A stretch of 64,000 nt of DNA from an uncultured Pseudomonadota bacterium. Its GTDB lineage: Bacteria > Pseudomonadota > Alphaproteobacteria > RF32 > CAG-239. The stretch covers positions 110,415 through 174,414 of the forward strand of contig CACWSG010000002.1 in NCBI GenBank assembly GCA_902763535.1, given 5' to 3'. Every line of letters starts with the position of its first letter. Position 1 is the stretch's first letter. The translations under genes were made by a program, and so were the position numbers. This document shows, in pieces, positions 1 to 8,478 of this stretch. Below the pieces are notes generated by a model. That model searched no databases. It saw nothing but the letters and a program-made list of their open reading frames with translations, and was not told where the DNA came from.

Positions 1-1
1 A

Positions 2-337
2 GTAAAATTATCTTCTGATTTTAATCATTTGGATGCTTTGGCAAAAGCTCGCCATTATCAATGGCTCAAAACCATTGCCGCAGTAAAATCAAATCAGGTA
101 ACTCCTCTGGAATTAAACGAAATTTACAATCGCGCCCGCAATCAAGACCCTAAAGCAATCGAAATTTTGGCTTGGATGTACACCAAAGGTGTTGGTGTTA
201 CTATGGACTTTGTTGAAGCCTTTAACCTCTATAAAAAAGCGGCCTCTCTTAATGTTACCAACGCCGAACAAAACGCCATGCGCGTATATCAAGCTATGAC
301 TGAAACCCAGCGCCAAAAAGTCAAAAACAAACTTTAA
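2..337 (+). CDS. Sel1-repeat protein, 5' partial
   Basis: The reading frame is open from the first bases of the window, so this is the C-terminal end of a longer gene; the TTG at 29 need not be the start. About 111 residues are visible. The stretch AIEILAWMYTKGVGV followed by EAFNLYKKAA is a typical Sel1-like (TPR-type) helical repeat, a protein-protein interaction module often found in exported or envelope proteins. The stop overlaps the last codon of the convergent gmk gene by four bases. The upstream domain content and any signal peptide lie outside the window, so no specific role can be given. Confidence 0.7.
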   Translation, partial: VKLSSDFNHLDALAKARHYQWLKTIAAVKSNQVTPLELNEIYNRARNQDPKAIEILAWMYTKGVGVTMDFVEAFNLYKKAASLNVTNAEQNAMRVYQAMTETQRQKVKNKL

Positions 338-996
338 CTTTCTTCAGCTTCTTTGATTAGTTCTTTGACAAATCCTTTTAACCCTATTTGTCTTACTCGC
401 CGCATTCTTTCACCGGAAATAATTTTTTGAATTTTGGTAACTGTCTCTTGCAGACTTACATTAACTATAACATAGTCAAATTCATCCCAGTGACTTATCT
501 TGTCCAAAATGATGCTCATGCGCTTATCAATAACCTCTTGACTGTCGGTACCTCTGCCTTCCAAGCGGCGACGCAATTCGCGCACTGATGGCGGCAACAG
601 ATAAATCGTAACCACATCATCACCTGCTTTTTCTTTCATCTGGCGAGCACCGGCCCAGTCCATATCGAACAAAACATCTTGTCCGACATTAATAAAGCTG
701 TCAACTTCCGAACGCAAAGTCCCATATCTTGAGCCATACTGTGAATCAACACACTCATAAAAGGCATCTTGCTTCATAAATTCATTATACTGCTCATCAG
801 TAACAAAATAGTAATCAACGCCTTCTTCTTCGCCAACTCTGGGAGCTCTGGTTGTTACCGATACCGAAAACTTTATATTATTATCGTTTTTCAAGATCTC
901 TTTAATAACTGTGCCTTTGCCCGTGCCCGACGGTGCCTCAATCACAAACATGGCACCTTTTCTGACTTTACGCAAACGATCAATAATCTCGTCCAT
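334..996 (-). CDS. gmk: Guanylate kinase
   Basis: 220 residues, the usual size. Catalyses ATP-dependent phosphorylation of GMP to GDP in the cytoplasm. The P-loop APSGTGKGT lies at residues 21-29, followed by the GMP-binding segment TTRAPRVGEEEGVDYYFV. The start ATG is preceded by AAGGGAG. It lies 12 bases downstream of yicC on the same strand, the yicC-gmk pairing common in proteobacteria, so the two are probably co-transcribed. High certainty. Confidence 0.97.
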   Translation of the reverse strand: MDEIIDRLRKVRKGAMFVIEAPSGTGKGTVIKEILKNDNNIKFSVSVTTRAPRVGEEEGVDYYFVTDEQYNEFMKQDAFYECVDSQYGSRYGTLRSEVDSFINVGQDVLFDMDWAGARQMKEKAGDDVVTIYLLPPSVRELRRRLEGRGTDSQEVIDKRMSIILDKISHWDEFDYVIVNVSLQETVTKIQKIISGERMRRVRQIGLKGFVKELIKEAEES

Positions 997-1008
997 TTTT
1001 ATCTCCCT

Positions 1009-1911
1009 TTATTCAATATTTTGAACTTGTTCGCGAAATTGTTCAATCAATACTTTCAATTCCATAGCCCGGTTGGTAATTTCAATATCAACCGATTTGG
1101 AACAAGTGGTGTTGGCTTCTCTGTTCAACTCCTGACATAAAAAGTCCAATCTGCGTCCCACCGCCTCATCTTTACTCAATAATTCTCGAGCAGCTTTTAC
1201 ATGAGCCTTCAGGCGATCAATTTCTTCTCTTATATCGGCTCTTGTTGCCAACAAAACCACTTCTTGAGCGATTCTGTCTTCACTTATTGCCACCTCATCC
1301 GCATACTGCTTTAATTGCTCTTCCAGCTTTTGTTTGCACTTTTCCGGCAAAGTTTCGGCTCTTGCATCAATTTGAGCAACTATTGCCTCTATTTTGTTGA
1401 GCAGCTCTTGCAGTGCTCCTGCAATTTTTTGCCCCTCAACCATCCGTTCGGCGCGTAGATTTTGACACAACTTAGCAAAATCTGCAAGAATTTTTTGTTT
1501 CAAAACCGCCTGATCTTCTTCGCTCAAATTATTATCTTGTGTTTCAACCACACCTTTTACCGCCAAAAGTTCTGCCGCATTCGGCAAAGTTACCTTTCCC
1601 GCAAACTTTTCGCTCAAACTTATCGCTTTTTGCGCCAGTTCACCCAGCAACTGCTCGTCAATTATCGCCTGTTTGTGATTTTTGGTCGAAACAATTTCCA
1701 AATTTACGCTTATGTTGCCGCGATTCAGATAATTTGCCGCTTCATTTTTCAAGCTCATGCCCAAATCATCATACCCTAACGGCAATCGTGATTTAAGCTC
1801 CAAGCCTTTACCATTAACGCTTTTGGCTTCCCAAATCCAACTGATATCCTCATCATTAGCGGCAAACTGTCCGTTAACCCTTGCAAAACCGGTCATACTT
1901 GCTATACTCAA
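1009..1911 (-). CDS. yicC: YicC family endoribonuclease
   Basis: About 300 residues from a TTG start chosen because AAGGA lies eight bases upstream and because the family begins with a short leader followed by SMTGFAR, present here at residues 5-11. An ATG at 1896 would start exactly at MTGFAR; the open frame further upstream (to 1995) overlaps the divergent gene and is not credible. The C-terminal DUF1732 block (NREANTTCSKS, then MKVLIEQ-like helices) is intact. YicC proteins are RNases implicated in RNA turnover. First gene of the yicC-gmk operon. Confidence 0.93.
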   Translation of the reverse strand: MSIASMTGFARVNGQFAANDEDISWIWEAKSVNGKGLELKSRLPLGYDDLGMSLKNEAANYLNRGNISVNLEIVSTKNHKQAIIDEQLLGELAQKAISLSEKFAGKVTLPNAAELLAVKGVVETQDNNLSEEDQAVLKQKILADFAKLCQNLRAERMVEGQKIAGALQELLNKIEAIVAQIDARAETLPEKCKQKLEEQLKQYADEVAISEDRIAQEVVLLATRADIREEIDRLKAHVKAARELLSKDEAVGRRLDFLCQELNREANTTCSKSVDIEITNRAMELKVLIEQFREQVQNIE

Positions 1912-1938
1912 TGTAGTTTTCCTTTTCTTATAAATTGC

Positions 1939-1970
1939 TTTGACAATATACTTACCCAAAAATAAAAATT
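1939..1970 (+). promoter_or_regulatory. Possible promoter of the SDR gene
   Basis: TTGACA at 1940-1945 is followed 17 bases later by the AT-rich TAAAAA at 1963-1968, then AAGGAG at 1975-1980 just before the SDR start. The -35 is perfect and the -10 is weak, so this is tentative. It lies in the divergent yicC/SDR intergenic space. Confidence 0.4.
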
Positions 1971-1987
1971 TTTCAAGGAGCAAATCA

Positions 1988-2752
1988 TTGAGCAAATATC
2001 AAAATGTGTTAATTACCGGAGCATCATCGGGAATTGGTGAGGCTTTGGCTTTGCATTATGCCAAATCAGGTGTAGCAAACCTTTTTCTTTGCGGGCGCAA
2101 TGCCGAGCGTCTAAAAAATGTTGCCGACCGCTGTTATGAACTCGGCGCACAGGTAATGGCTCAAGTTTTAGATGTAACTGATGCGCTTGCAACCGAAAAA
2201 TGGATTATATCTTGCAATCAAAAAGCTCCTCTTCATTTGATTTTTGCCAATGCCGGAGTTTCCACCACTCAAGAAATCCCCGAAAACATCCGTCGCACTT
2301 TTGCCACCAATGTCGGAGGGGTTGTCAATACGGTACTACCCGCAATTGAAATACTAAAAAATGCTCCGGCCGTTCAGCCCAAACATATTGTCATAACTGC
2401 TTCCATAGCCGGCTATCATGGTCTTCCCGCCTGCCCGTCCTACTCGGCAACCAAGGCCTGTGTCAAAGCTTGGGGTGAGGCATTGCGCATTGATTTAGCA
2501 AAAAAACACAACATCAAAGTATCTGTTTTGGCTCCCGGATTCGTCCGCTCGCGCATAACCGACAAAAACACTTGCCCGATGCCTTTTTTTATGGAAGCAG
2601 ACAAAGCCGCCAACCTCATTGCCAAACGCATTGAAAAAAATAAAGGACTGATAGCCTTTCCTTGGCCAATGCGCTTAGGAGCGTGGTTTGTCTCAATTTT
2701 ACCAAGCTGTATCAGCGAACTCATATACAAAAATATGCCTTACAAAGTCTAA
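1988..2752 (+). CDS. Short-chain dehydrogenase/reductase
   Basis: 254 residues from TTG at 1988, supported by AAGGAG seven bases upstream; an earlier in-frame ATG at 1940 overlaps the promoter region and lacks a ribosome site. Classical SDR layout: TGASSGIG cofactor loop at residues 10-17, NAG at 88-90, catalytic Ser about 139 and YSATK (Tyr152, Lys156). NAD(P)-dependent oxidoreductase; the substrate cannot be read from sequence. The hydrophobic C-terminal tail (WFVSILPSCISELIY) suggests membrane association, as in some lipid-acting SDRs. Convergent with the next gene, four bases overlapping. Confidence 0.9.
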   Translation: MSKYQNVLITGASSGIGEALALHYAKSGVANLFLCGRNAERLKNVADRCYELGAQVMAQVLDVTDALATEKWIISCNQKAPLHLIFANAGVSTTQEIPENIRRTFATNVGGVVNTVLPAIEILKNAPAVQPKHIVITASIAGYHGLPACPSYSATKACVKAWGEALRIDLAKKHNIKVSVLAPGFVRSRITDKNTCPMPFFMEADKAANLIAKRIEKNKGLIAFPWPMRLGAWFVSILPSCISELIYKNMPYKV

Positions 2753-3321
2753 TGATTCATTCTTTGCAGATTTTGCAAAAACAGCTTTGAGGCCTCATAA
2801 CACTTTGCTGCATCCCAACCTAAATGGTCATTCACTCCCGGAATAAAGCAGAATTTTTTTGTGTTCAATTCTGATGTTACTGCCTGATAAGCTTCCGGTT
2901 TATGAAACGGCTCAATAGTGTTGCCGTCAGCTTTTAAAAATTTTTTACCATCATCAAAACAGCCGCTGATATTAGCATAAGTTCGCTTGATATATTCCTG
3001 ATTTTTATTAAAGCACTCATCTAACAGTTGTTTTTCTTGCTCTGAAAGTTTTCCCTCAGCATCTCGCTTATCTAACAATTTTGCCGTCAATCTGCCATAA
3101 GCAATGGCGGCATAAGACAAAGGCAAACCCCATTGTGCTGATGTTTTTTCTGCCATATTTTTGCCTCGCGCTACAAAATTGGTAACATCATTATCGTCGT
3201 TTTTGCCGGCACCATCAAAGTTTTCTTTTCTGGAACACAAACGCCCTTTATTATCACACAGGATATAATAGTTCAAATTCAGATAACTGTCACAAGAAGT
3301 TATCTCATGTCCGTCAACCAC
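2749..3321 (-). pseudogene. C-terminal part of glucoamylase-like protein, out of frame
   Basis: This frame holds about 190 residues that read like the C-terminal third of the protein encoded just upstream (3300-4412): a CDSYLNLNYYILCD segment, then WGLPLSYAAIAYGRL, typical of an alpha/alpha-barrel such as GH15 or phosphorylase-kinase-like proteins. It overlaps the N-terminal part by 22 bases in the -1 frame. The only start codon near the junction is GTG, with no ribosome site. Adding one T to the four-T run (plus-strand A run 3327-3330) would fuse both parts into one protein of about 555 residues. I read this as the 3' part of a frameshifted gene; programmed slippage or an assembly error are alternatives. 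Confidence 0.6.
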
Positions 3322-4412
3322 GGTTGAAAATTATTATAACGCAAAGCCCCGAACTCGCGCACCAAGTTCTTCTCCCAACGTTTTAATATTTTCAAGTGCT
3401 TGCTTATATCAACACTCAAATTTTTACTTGAACTCAAGTCAATATCTTCAGCGCACAGCATTGCCGATGAAGAATCTGTTCTTTTGGTCGCGCCATGAAA
3501 TTCATCTAAATAAAAATGCCTGATTAATTTCAGTGATTTTTCAATAAAATCTTTTAGTTTTTTCGGTTGTACAAACAATTTATTCAACCTGAATTTGCGG
3601 CATAATATATCCTCAAAATTTTCAAATTTTTGTTTGATTTTGGGATGATTCTGTAAAATTTCAATCAACGACACCACTTCTTCAAAAGCTTTCATGACGC
3701 TGGCATTATCCCAATTTATGCCGCCTTTGAGCGGTATCTCTTCCCAAGCTCCACAGCTTTGCGGCGAATTTCCTTGAATATACAGATAATGAACAAATCT
3801 CACGATTGTCTGCACTACTTCATCCGGTATACTTTGCCCTTTATCCAATCTTTCGCCGCTGTACTTGGCTAAATATCGCAACAATTCACCATGTGATTCT
3901 ATTCTTTGGTGCATTTTCCAACCGGCATCTCGTATTAAACTTCCGTCAGCAAGCTGCCAAAACACGTGTGCTACTCCCTTATTATAGCAAGCACTTTGCG
4001 GATTCTTAAAAACTCGGGCAAATGCTCGTATTTCACTGGGGCGATTGTAGGTTTTTGCCCATTCAACCAAACCTTTCCATAATTCATTTTGGTATTTATC
4101 TTTAACCAATTCAATCATTCCCATGTGATCGCGCGGCCATTTTCTGGTCATGTGTTTTGCTGCAACATTAAATGTTACATAGGGAATGTGATTAGTAAAT
4201 TTCAGATTAAAAACTCCTTTTTTATCGCATAAAACAAAAAGCTTTTTGAAATTTTCTGAATTTAAATCTTTTGCCAAAAACGGAGCTATTTGCTTATTAT
4301 TTGCATAAAAGCAAACCGCTTTACCGTCCCAAGTCTTGTGAGTGATTTTAACAATATGTTTGCCATAATCGCCGGCAAAATTCACTACTTCCAAAGTTGT
4401 TGATTTTTTCAT
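3300..4412 (-). CDS. Glucoamylase/GH15-like protein, N-terminal part (frameshifted)
   Basis: 370 residues from ATG at 4412, which has AAGGA eight bases upstream. Features compatible with the GH15/phosphorylase-b-kinase alpha/alpha-barrel family are WPRDHMGM near residue 95, PSEIRAFARVF, WKMHQRIESHGELLRYL and FGALRYNNF at the end. No signal peptide, so a cytoplasmic role in glucan metabolism would be expected if functional. The frame stops soon after RYNNF while the matching continuation lies in the -1 frame (2749-3321). Family assignment rests on motif resemblance only and is moderate. Confidence 0.55.
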   Translation of the reverse strand: MKKSTTLEVVNFAGDYGKHIVKITHKTWDGKAVCFYANNKQIAPFLAKDLNSENFKKLFVLCDKKGVFNLKFTNHIPYVTFNVAAKHMTRKWPRDHMGMIELVKDKYQNELWKGLVEWAKTYNRPSEIRAFARVFKNPQSACYNKGVAHVFWQLADGSLIRDAGWKMHQRIESHGELLRYLAKYSGERLDKGQSIPDEVVQTIVRFVHYLYIQGNSPQSCGAWEEIPLKGGINWDNASVMKAFEEVVSLIEILQNHPKIKQKFENFEDILCRKFRLNKLFVQPKKLKDFIEKSLKLIRHFYLDEFHGATKRTDSSSAMLCAEDIDLSSSKNLSVDISKHLKILKRWEKNLVREFGALRYNNFQPWLTDMR

Positions 4413-4629
4413 AAATATAGTCCTTATCAAAACCAGCCTTGCCCTCTAGCATAGTGCTTTTTTGTAAAGAAAAAATTAATTCGATTAAATCAAAACTTGC
4501 AAAGTTGCATATATTTATCCATAAAGTTGAATATAATTATTGCATTTCTGATTCCTTTGTTATAAATCTAATCCTATTAGTTGTTAATTTATGATAAAAA
4601 CTACTTAATATTAAAAACGGAGATTCGTC

Positions 4630-5505
4630 TTGCTAAGCAAAAAGGACTTGCTCAATTTAGAAGGACTTTTTATGCTCTACGCAGTCAAAATCAGTGATGG
4701 CAAAGTCATGGCTGCTAAAAATATGAACACTTCCATCGACACCCTTAACAAATATCTTGAAATTCTCGAACACGAAATGGGGTCAAGCCTCATATCGGTC
4801 AATGACCGCCGCTGTTCTTTGACTCACTATGGCGAAAAGGTTTTCTCCATTGCCGAACAAATCGTCAAAAGCCTCAAACAAGCCTACACCCTCAAAGAAA
4901 GAGAAAAAGCGGTCAAAGGCGAAGTTCGCATTGCTTGCAATCGCACGCTTAAACCGATTTTAAACAACAAATCTTTAGAAACTTTTTTAGATAAATATTC
5001 TGATATTTCTCTTTCAATTGACGCTTTCGATTCTCTAAAAGATATTGGTTTTAATGACTATGATTTGTGCCTGAGCTGTGATTTTCCGCATGACGAGAAT
5101 TTGATTGTCTTGCTTTCCAAAGAAAGCCCTTGCGGATTTTTTGTATCCAATAATTATCTCAGCAATCACGCAAAACCGCAATCATTAGATGATGTTTTGC
5201 AAAACCATCGCCTTATTATGAATCGCGATTGGCTGAAAAATTTTCAGTCTGACACGGTAAAACCAGCCAAAAACCTTTGCTTGTCCAACAGCACGATGGT
5301 TGTCAGCGAAATGGTTACCTCAGGCGGCGGAGTCGGTATAATTCCTTTGCGTTTGGCCAAAAAATCGCCTGATCTGGTATGCCTAAACCAGATAAAATGC
5401 AACATAAACTCCAAAATATATCTTTTATCTCATCGTGAAACCAAAGATATTCCGCGCATCCGCGTTGTTATAGACTATTATAAAAAGCTGTTGGAAAACT
5501 TTTAA
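4630..5505 (+). CDS. LysR-family-like transcriptional regulator
   Basis: 291 residues, the usual LysR length, from TTG at 4630 with GGAG seven bases upstream. Residues 1-65 form a winged helix-turn-helix (KVMAAKNMNTSIDTLNKYLEILEHEMGSSLI, the tandem pattern of LysR DNA-binding domains), followed by a linker helix and an effector-binding domain with VRIACN and a C-terminal TSGGGVGIIPLRLA segment, typical of the ligand-binding fold. No metabolic target is next to it; tolB follows on the opposite strand. The inducer is unknown. Confidence 0.8.
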   Translation: MLSKKDLLNLEGLFMLYAVKISDGKVMAAKNMNTSIDTLNKYLEILEHEMGSSLISVNDRRCSLTHYGEKVFSIAEQIVKSLKQAYTLKEREKAVKGEVRIACNRTLKPILNNKSLETFLDKYSDISLSIDAFDSLKDIGFNDYDLCLSCDFPHDENLIVLLSKESPCGFFVSNNYLSNHAKPQSLDDVLQNHRLIMNRDWLKNFQSDTVKPAKNLCLSNSTMVVSEMVTSGGGVGIIPLRLAKKSPDLVCLNQIKCNINSKIYLLSHRETKDIPRIRVVIDYYKKLLENF

Positions 5506-5507
5506 GT

Positions 5508-6821
5508 CTACGGCAACAAAGGCGACCATGCCGGATCTGACGCATCGGCCGGAGTAATGATTTGGCGCTCGTTATATCCGGTTAAATCAATGGAATAGAG
5601 TTTGACCGGCGGAGTTGAGCGTCCGGTGCCCTTGTCTTGTCTGAAATACATCAGAACACGGCCATTCGGTGACCAAGTCGGACCTTCAACCAAATATCCC
5701 GAAGCCAGCAAACGCTCCCCTGAGCCGTCGGGATACATCACCCCGATATAAAACTGACCATTCGCCATTTTGGTAAAAGCAATATAGTCGCCGCGCGGTG
5801 ACCACACCGGAGTTGCATATCTTCCGGTGCCAAAGCTGATACGTTTGGCATCGCTTCCATCAGCATTCATAACATAAAGTTGCTGGTTGCCGCCGCGGTC
5901 GGAGTTGAAAACAATCTGACTGCCGTCCGGTGAATAACTCGGACTGGTATCAATGGCGCGACCATAGGTTAACTGTTTGCTCTTGCGGGTTTTTAGGTCC
6001 ATTTCATAAATATTGGTTTTGCCGCCCGAAGCATAAGACATCAAAATCTTGGAGCTGTCCGGTGAAAAACGCGGTGCAAAAGTCATACCGGGGAAATTAC
6101 CCAACAACATCTGCTGTCCCGATTCGATATCCAACAAATAAACTCTTGGCGAATTATTGGCATAAGACATATAAGTAATTTTTTGCAAGTTTGGTGAAAA
6201 TCTCGGAGTTAAAGCCATTGCCGTCCCATTGGTCAAAAATTTGTGATTCTCACCGTCTTGATCCATAATCGCCAAGCGTTTGATACGGCGAGTGGCCGGA
6301 CCGGATTCTGAAACATAAACAATGCGCGTATCAAAATACCCCTTTTCTCCGGTCAAATGTTCATAAATTGCATCAGCAATCACATGGGCGATTCTGCGCC
6401 AGTTATCTTTGGTGGTGGTATAAGATTGACCGGTAACCTGACTCTCGCCATAAACATCCCACAAACGAAAAGAGACTTTTAACTGCCCGTTTTGCCCCTC
6501 TTCAATTGCGCTCTGCACCAAAGCTTGAGCTTTAATCGCTTTCCAATCCAAAAACTCCGGCTCTTGGCTCATTGAAGAAAATTCTTGAATATAGCTGTCT
6601 TCATCAATAATTCTGAACAGTCCGGAACGCTCCAAATCGGCCTCCACAACTTTGAGAATTTTACTTCCCTGCTGCCCGATAAAAAATCCGTCATGGATCA
6701 TCTCCGGTATGGCAATCGGCATCGGATCACGCATCGCACCCGAAACATCTATCGCCAAATCAGCCCTTGCCGGCAACGCCAACAACAAAACAGCCAAAAA
6801 CGCCAAAATCTTAGATTTCAT
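5508..6821 (-). CDS. tolB: Tol-Pal system protein TolB
   Basis: 437 residues with a cleavable signal peptide (1-20, ending LPARA) for export to the periplasm. An N-terminal TolB domain is followed by a beta-propeller of PD40/WD40-like repeats with recurring [22 protein letters not shown] and [12 protein letters not shown] motifs. TolB links the inner-membrane TolQRA complex to Pal and helps outer-membrane constriction during division. The usual partners tolQ, tolR, tolA and pal are not adjacent, so tolB stands alone here. High certainty. Confidence 0.97.
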   Translation of the reverse strand: MKSKILAFLAVLLLALPARADLAIDVSGAMRDPMPIAIPEMIHDGFFIGQQGSKILKVVEADLERSGLFRIIDEDSYIQEFSSMSQEPEFLDWKAIKAQALVQSAIEEGQNGQLKVSFRLWDVYGESQVTGQSYTTTKDNWRRIAHVIADAIYEHLTGEKGYFDTRIVYVSESGPATRRIKRLAIMDQDGENHKFLTNGTAMALTPRFSPNLQKITYMSYANNSPRVYLLDIESGQQMLLGNFPGMTFAPRFSPDSSKILMSYASGGKTNIYEMDLKTRKSKQLTYGRAIDTSPSYSPDGSQIVFNSDRGGNQQLYVMNADGSDAKRISFGTGRYATPVWSPRGDYIAFTKMANGQFYIGVMYPDGSGERLLASGYLVEGPTWSPNGRVLMYFRQDKGTGRSTPPVKLYSIDLTGYNERQIITPADASDPAWSPLLP

Positions 6822-6888
6822 CTTTTTCCCCTCAATTAAAAACTGTTAATTGGATAATAGCTTGGATTTATTAAAAATCAATTAGCAG

Positions 6889-6912
6889 CTTGACAATTTC
6901 CCTCAAGTTTAT
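6889..6912 (+). repeat. 24-bp direct repeat, left copy
   Basis: CTTGACAATTTCCCTCAAGT plus four further identical bases; the same 24 bases recur at 7984-8007 in the same orientation. The two copies bracket the outer-membrane barrel gene with its leader and terminator. The repeat begins with a consensus -35 hexamer. Confidence 0.85.
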
Positions 6913-6953
6913 TGTTACTATTGAATGCTCAAACCAAAAAAGTTTTTGCTTCT

Positions 6954-6994
6954 AAAGAAGAGGATATATGTTGCCACATATCCTCTTCTTTTTA
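6954..6994 (-). terminator. Intrinsic terminator of the barrel gene
   Basis: Fourteen-bp stem (arms 6954-6967 and 6978-6991) with a ten-base loop, located 27 bases beyond the stop codon of the barrel gene. The T-run is better on the plus strand (CTTTTT) than on the minus strand, but the position fits termination of the minus-strand gene; it may work in both directions. Confidence 0.75.
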
Positions 6995-7020
6995 ATGAAA
7001 TTAGAACTAGTTAGAACAAA

Positions 7021-7692
7021 TTAGAAATTATATCTTAAACCCATATAAACCTCATTAGCGGTTACATCAAGTTTTTCTTTTTCATTATATATAGCGCCCG
7101 CACCGGCATCCCCTGTTCCAGAAACTGAGATATCACCACAATCAATGTATCTGTAACCGGCATCAAAAGCAATGTGCTCGTTAACATCGTAGGTTACACC
7201 AGCTCCAATTTGCCAAGCAAATTTTGTTTTGCTAAGTGATTTACCCCACTCTTCGCTCCAATATTGGTCTTTGGCTTTTAATTTAGCATAACCGATACCA
7301 CCTGTAATATAAGGGGTAATTTTGGTTCCGGTATTGATATCGTAAAAAGCGTTGATCATATATGTTTGGACTTCAACTTTGGTGTTAAATTTATCATCAT
7401 CTTGGTTAATATATGTTTTTTTAGCATCAGCTTTTTTACTATATTCCAGTTCAGCCCTAAAAGCTCCGTAAGGAACATTTACTTTCGCACCAACAGCTAT
7501 GGCTCCACCCAAACCTTTATCTCCAATGTCGTATGTTCTTTTATCTGTTCCATAATCATCGGAATAAGTTAGTTCAGCATCAACATCAGAATATAGTATC
7601 TTAGCTCCAACATAAGGATTTAGATCAAAAGCATTTGCATTGAAAGCAAACATCGTACCGGCAACACCGGCGAGTAATAAAGTTTTTTTCAT
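7021..7692 (-). CDS. Outer-membrane beta-barrel protein
   Basis: 223 residues. Signal peptide 1-21 (ending FNANA), then DLNPYVGAKI and alternating amphipathic strands, ending in YMGLRYNF with a terminal Phe, the signature recognised by the BAM complex. It looks like the small eight-stranded barrel class (OmpW/Opa/Omp25-like surface proteins). The start ATG follows GGAAG. It has its own terminator and a leader of more than 200 bases with alternative helices (7693-7914), so expression is likely controlled after transcription starts. The unit is bounded by 24-bp direct repeats. Ligand or function unknown. Confidence 0.85.
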   Translation of the reverse strand: MKKTLLLAGVAGTMFAFNANAFDLNPYVGAKILYSDVDAELTYSDDYGTDKRTYDIGDKGLGGAIAVGAKVNVPYGAFRAELEYSKKADAKKTYINQDDDKFNTKVEVQTYMINAFYDINTGTKITPYITGGIGYAKLKAKDQYWSEEWGKSLSKTKFAWQIGAGVTYDVNEHIAFDAGYRYIDCGDISVSGTGDAGAGAIYNEKEKLDVTANEVYMGLRYNF

Positions 7693-7914
7693 ATCATAAC
7701 TTCCTTTTTATAGTTAAAAATAAATCGCCTTGATGAGAGGCGACTGGAAGTTAGAACCTATTGTGCAAATAGTGCGGTATATTGACCGCAAGGCTTATTT
7801 TACCGCCTTCCAGTCATCTATATAAATAACCGTTAGGCATGTAAAATTTAACGTCTGTATAACAAAGACGTGCACACAGAGGGTTCTAAACCTCACATTG
7901 GTAATCAACCAATG
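7693..7914 (-). promoter_or_regulatory. Structured leader RNA with terminator and SD-pairing strand
   Basis: This stretch has no gene. Read on the minus strand it contains a hairpin (7896-7914), a long-range stem (7882-7891 with 7750-7758), an inner stem (7871-7876 with 7762-7767), a hairpin (7851-7871), a nine-bp stem (7807-7815 with 7742-7750), an intrinsic terminator (7716-7743: stem TCGCCT/AGGCGA then ATTTATTTTT) and the Shine-Dalgarno region. The RNA strand TAACTTCC (7746-7753) is exactly complementary to GGAAGTTA (7697-7704) at the ribosome site of the barrel gene. The helices exclude one another, as in attenuators or riboswitches. TTGACA on the minus strand near 7945-7950 may be the -35 box. 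Confidence 0.6.
7716..7743 (-). terminator. Attenuator-type terminator in barrel-gene leader
   Basis: Minus-strand stem TCGCCT/AGGCGA (7738-7743 and 7725-7730) followed by a T-rich tract, located only 24 bases before the barrel gene start. Lying inside the leader, it would make expression depend on antitermination. Confidence 0.65.
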
Positions 7915-7983
7915 CAAGGATAGGCTATTCTAAAACTTATTGATTGTCAAATTAAATTTGCTACTACATGGAATCATCAACCT

Positions 7984-8007
7984 CTTGACAATTTCCCTCA
8001 AGTTTAT
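7984..8007 (+). repeat. 24-bp direct repeat, right copy
   Basis: Identical to 6889-6912. It lies immediately before ruvX, whereas the left copy lies just before the divergent tolB start, so tolB and ruvX may once have shared a single copy between them. Confidence 0.85.
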
Positions 8008-8019
8008 AAAGTGGTTTGT

Positions 8020-8478
8020 ATGGAAATACGTGAATTTAAATCTTTATTACCCAAGGGTAAGGCTGTTTTGGGGTTTGATTACGGTGAAAAGCGTTTGGGC
8101 GTTGCCGTATCTGACCTGTTGTTGATGACAGCCAACCCTGTTACCATTATTCAACGCACCACTTGGGATAAAGATTTAACCCAGATTAAAAAAATTATAG
8201 CGGAAAAAGAAGTCGGTGGCTTGGTCTATGGCCTGCCGTTGCAGATGAACGGCGAAAAAGGCGAAACTGCCGACAAGGCGCAAAAATTTGCCCTTAAATT
8301 AGCTCAAGAAATCAATTTACCCTACATCTTTTGGGACGAACGCTTATCTTCCCGAGCAGTAGAAAATTTCCTCATCTCCGAGGTGGATATGTCGCGCGCC
8401 AAACGCAAACAAAAACTTGACGCGAATGCCGCCGCCTACATCTTGCAAGGGGTTTTAGATGCTTTTTCATATTGCTGA
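8020..8478 (+). CDS. ruvX: YqgF/RuvX family nuclease
   Basis: 152 residues from ATG at 8020; a GTG at 8011 would add three residues and no strong ribosome site distinguishes them. RNase H-like fold: GFDYGEKRLGVAVSD near residues 18-32 carries the first catalytic Asp, LVYGLPLQMNGEKG follows, and DERLSSRA and a C-terminal KLDANAAAYILQ supply the other acidic residues. Family members process 16S rRNA 5' ends and have been proposed as Holliday-junction resolvases. The 3' end overlaps the convergent amidase gene by 43 bases. Confidence 0.92.
   Translation: MEIREFKSLLPKGKAVLGFDYGEKRLGVAVSDLLLMTANPVTIIQRTTWDKDLTQIKKIIAEKEVGGLVYGLPLQMNGEKGETADKAQKFALKLAQEINLPYIFWDERLSSRAVENFLISEVDMSRAKRKQKLDANAAAYILQGVLDAFSYC

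Noticed and set aside
3322..3340. Canonical -1 programmed frameshift site in the glucoamylase-like gene
   Set aside because: The sequence does not fit the X-XXY-YYZ heptamer; only a simple TTTT slip is possible, so a mutation or sequencing error is more likely.
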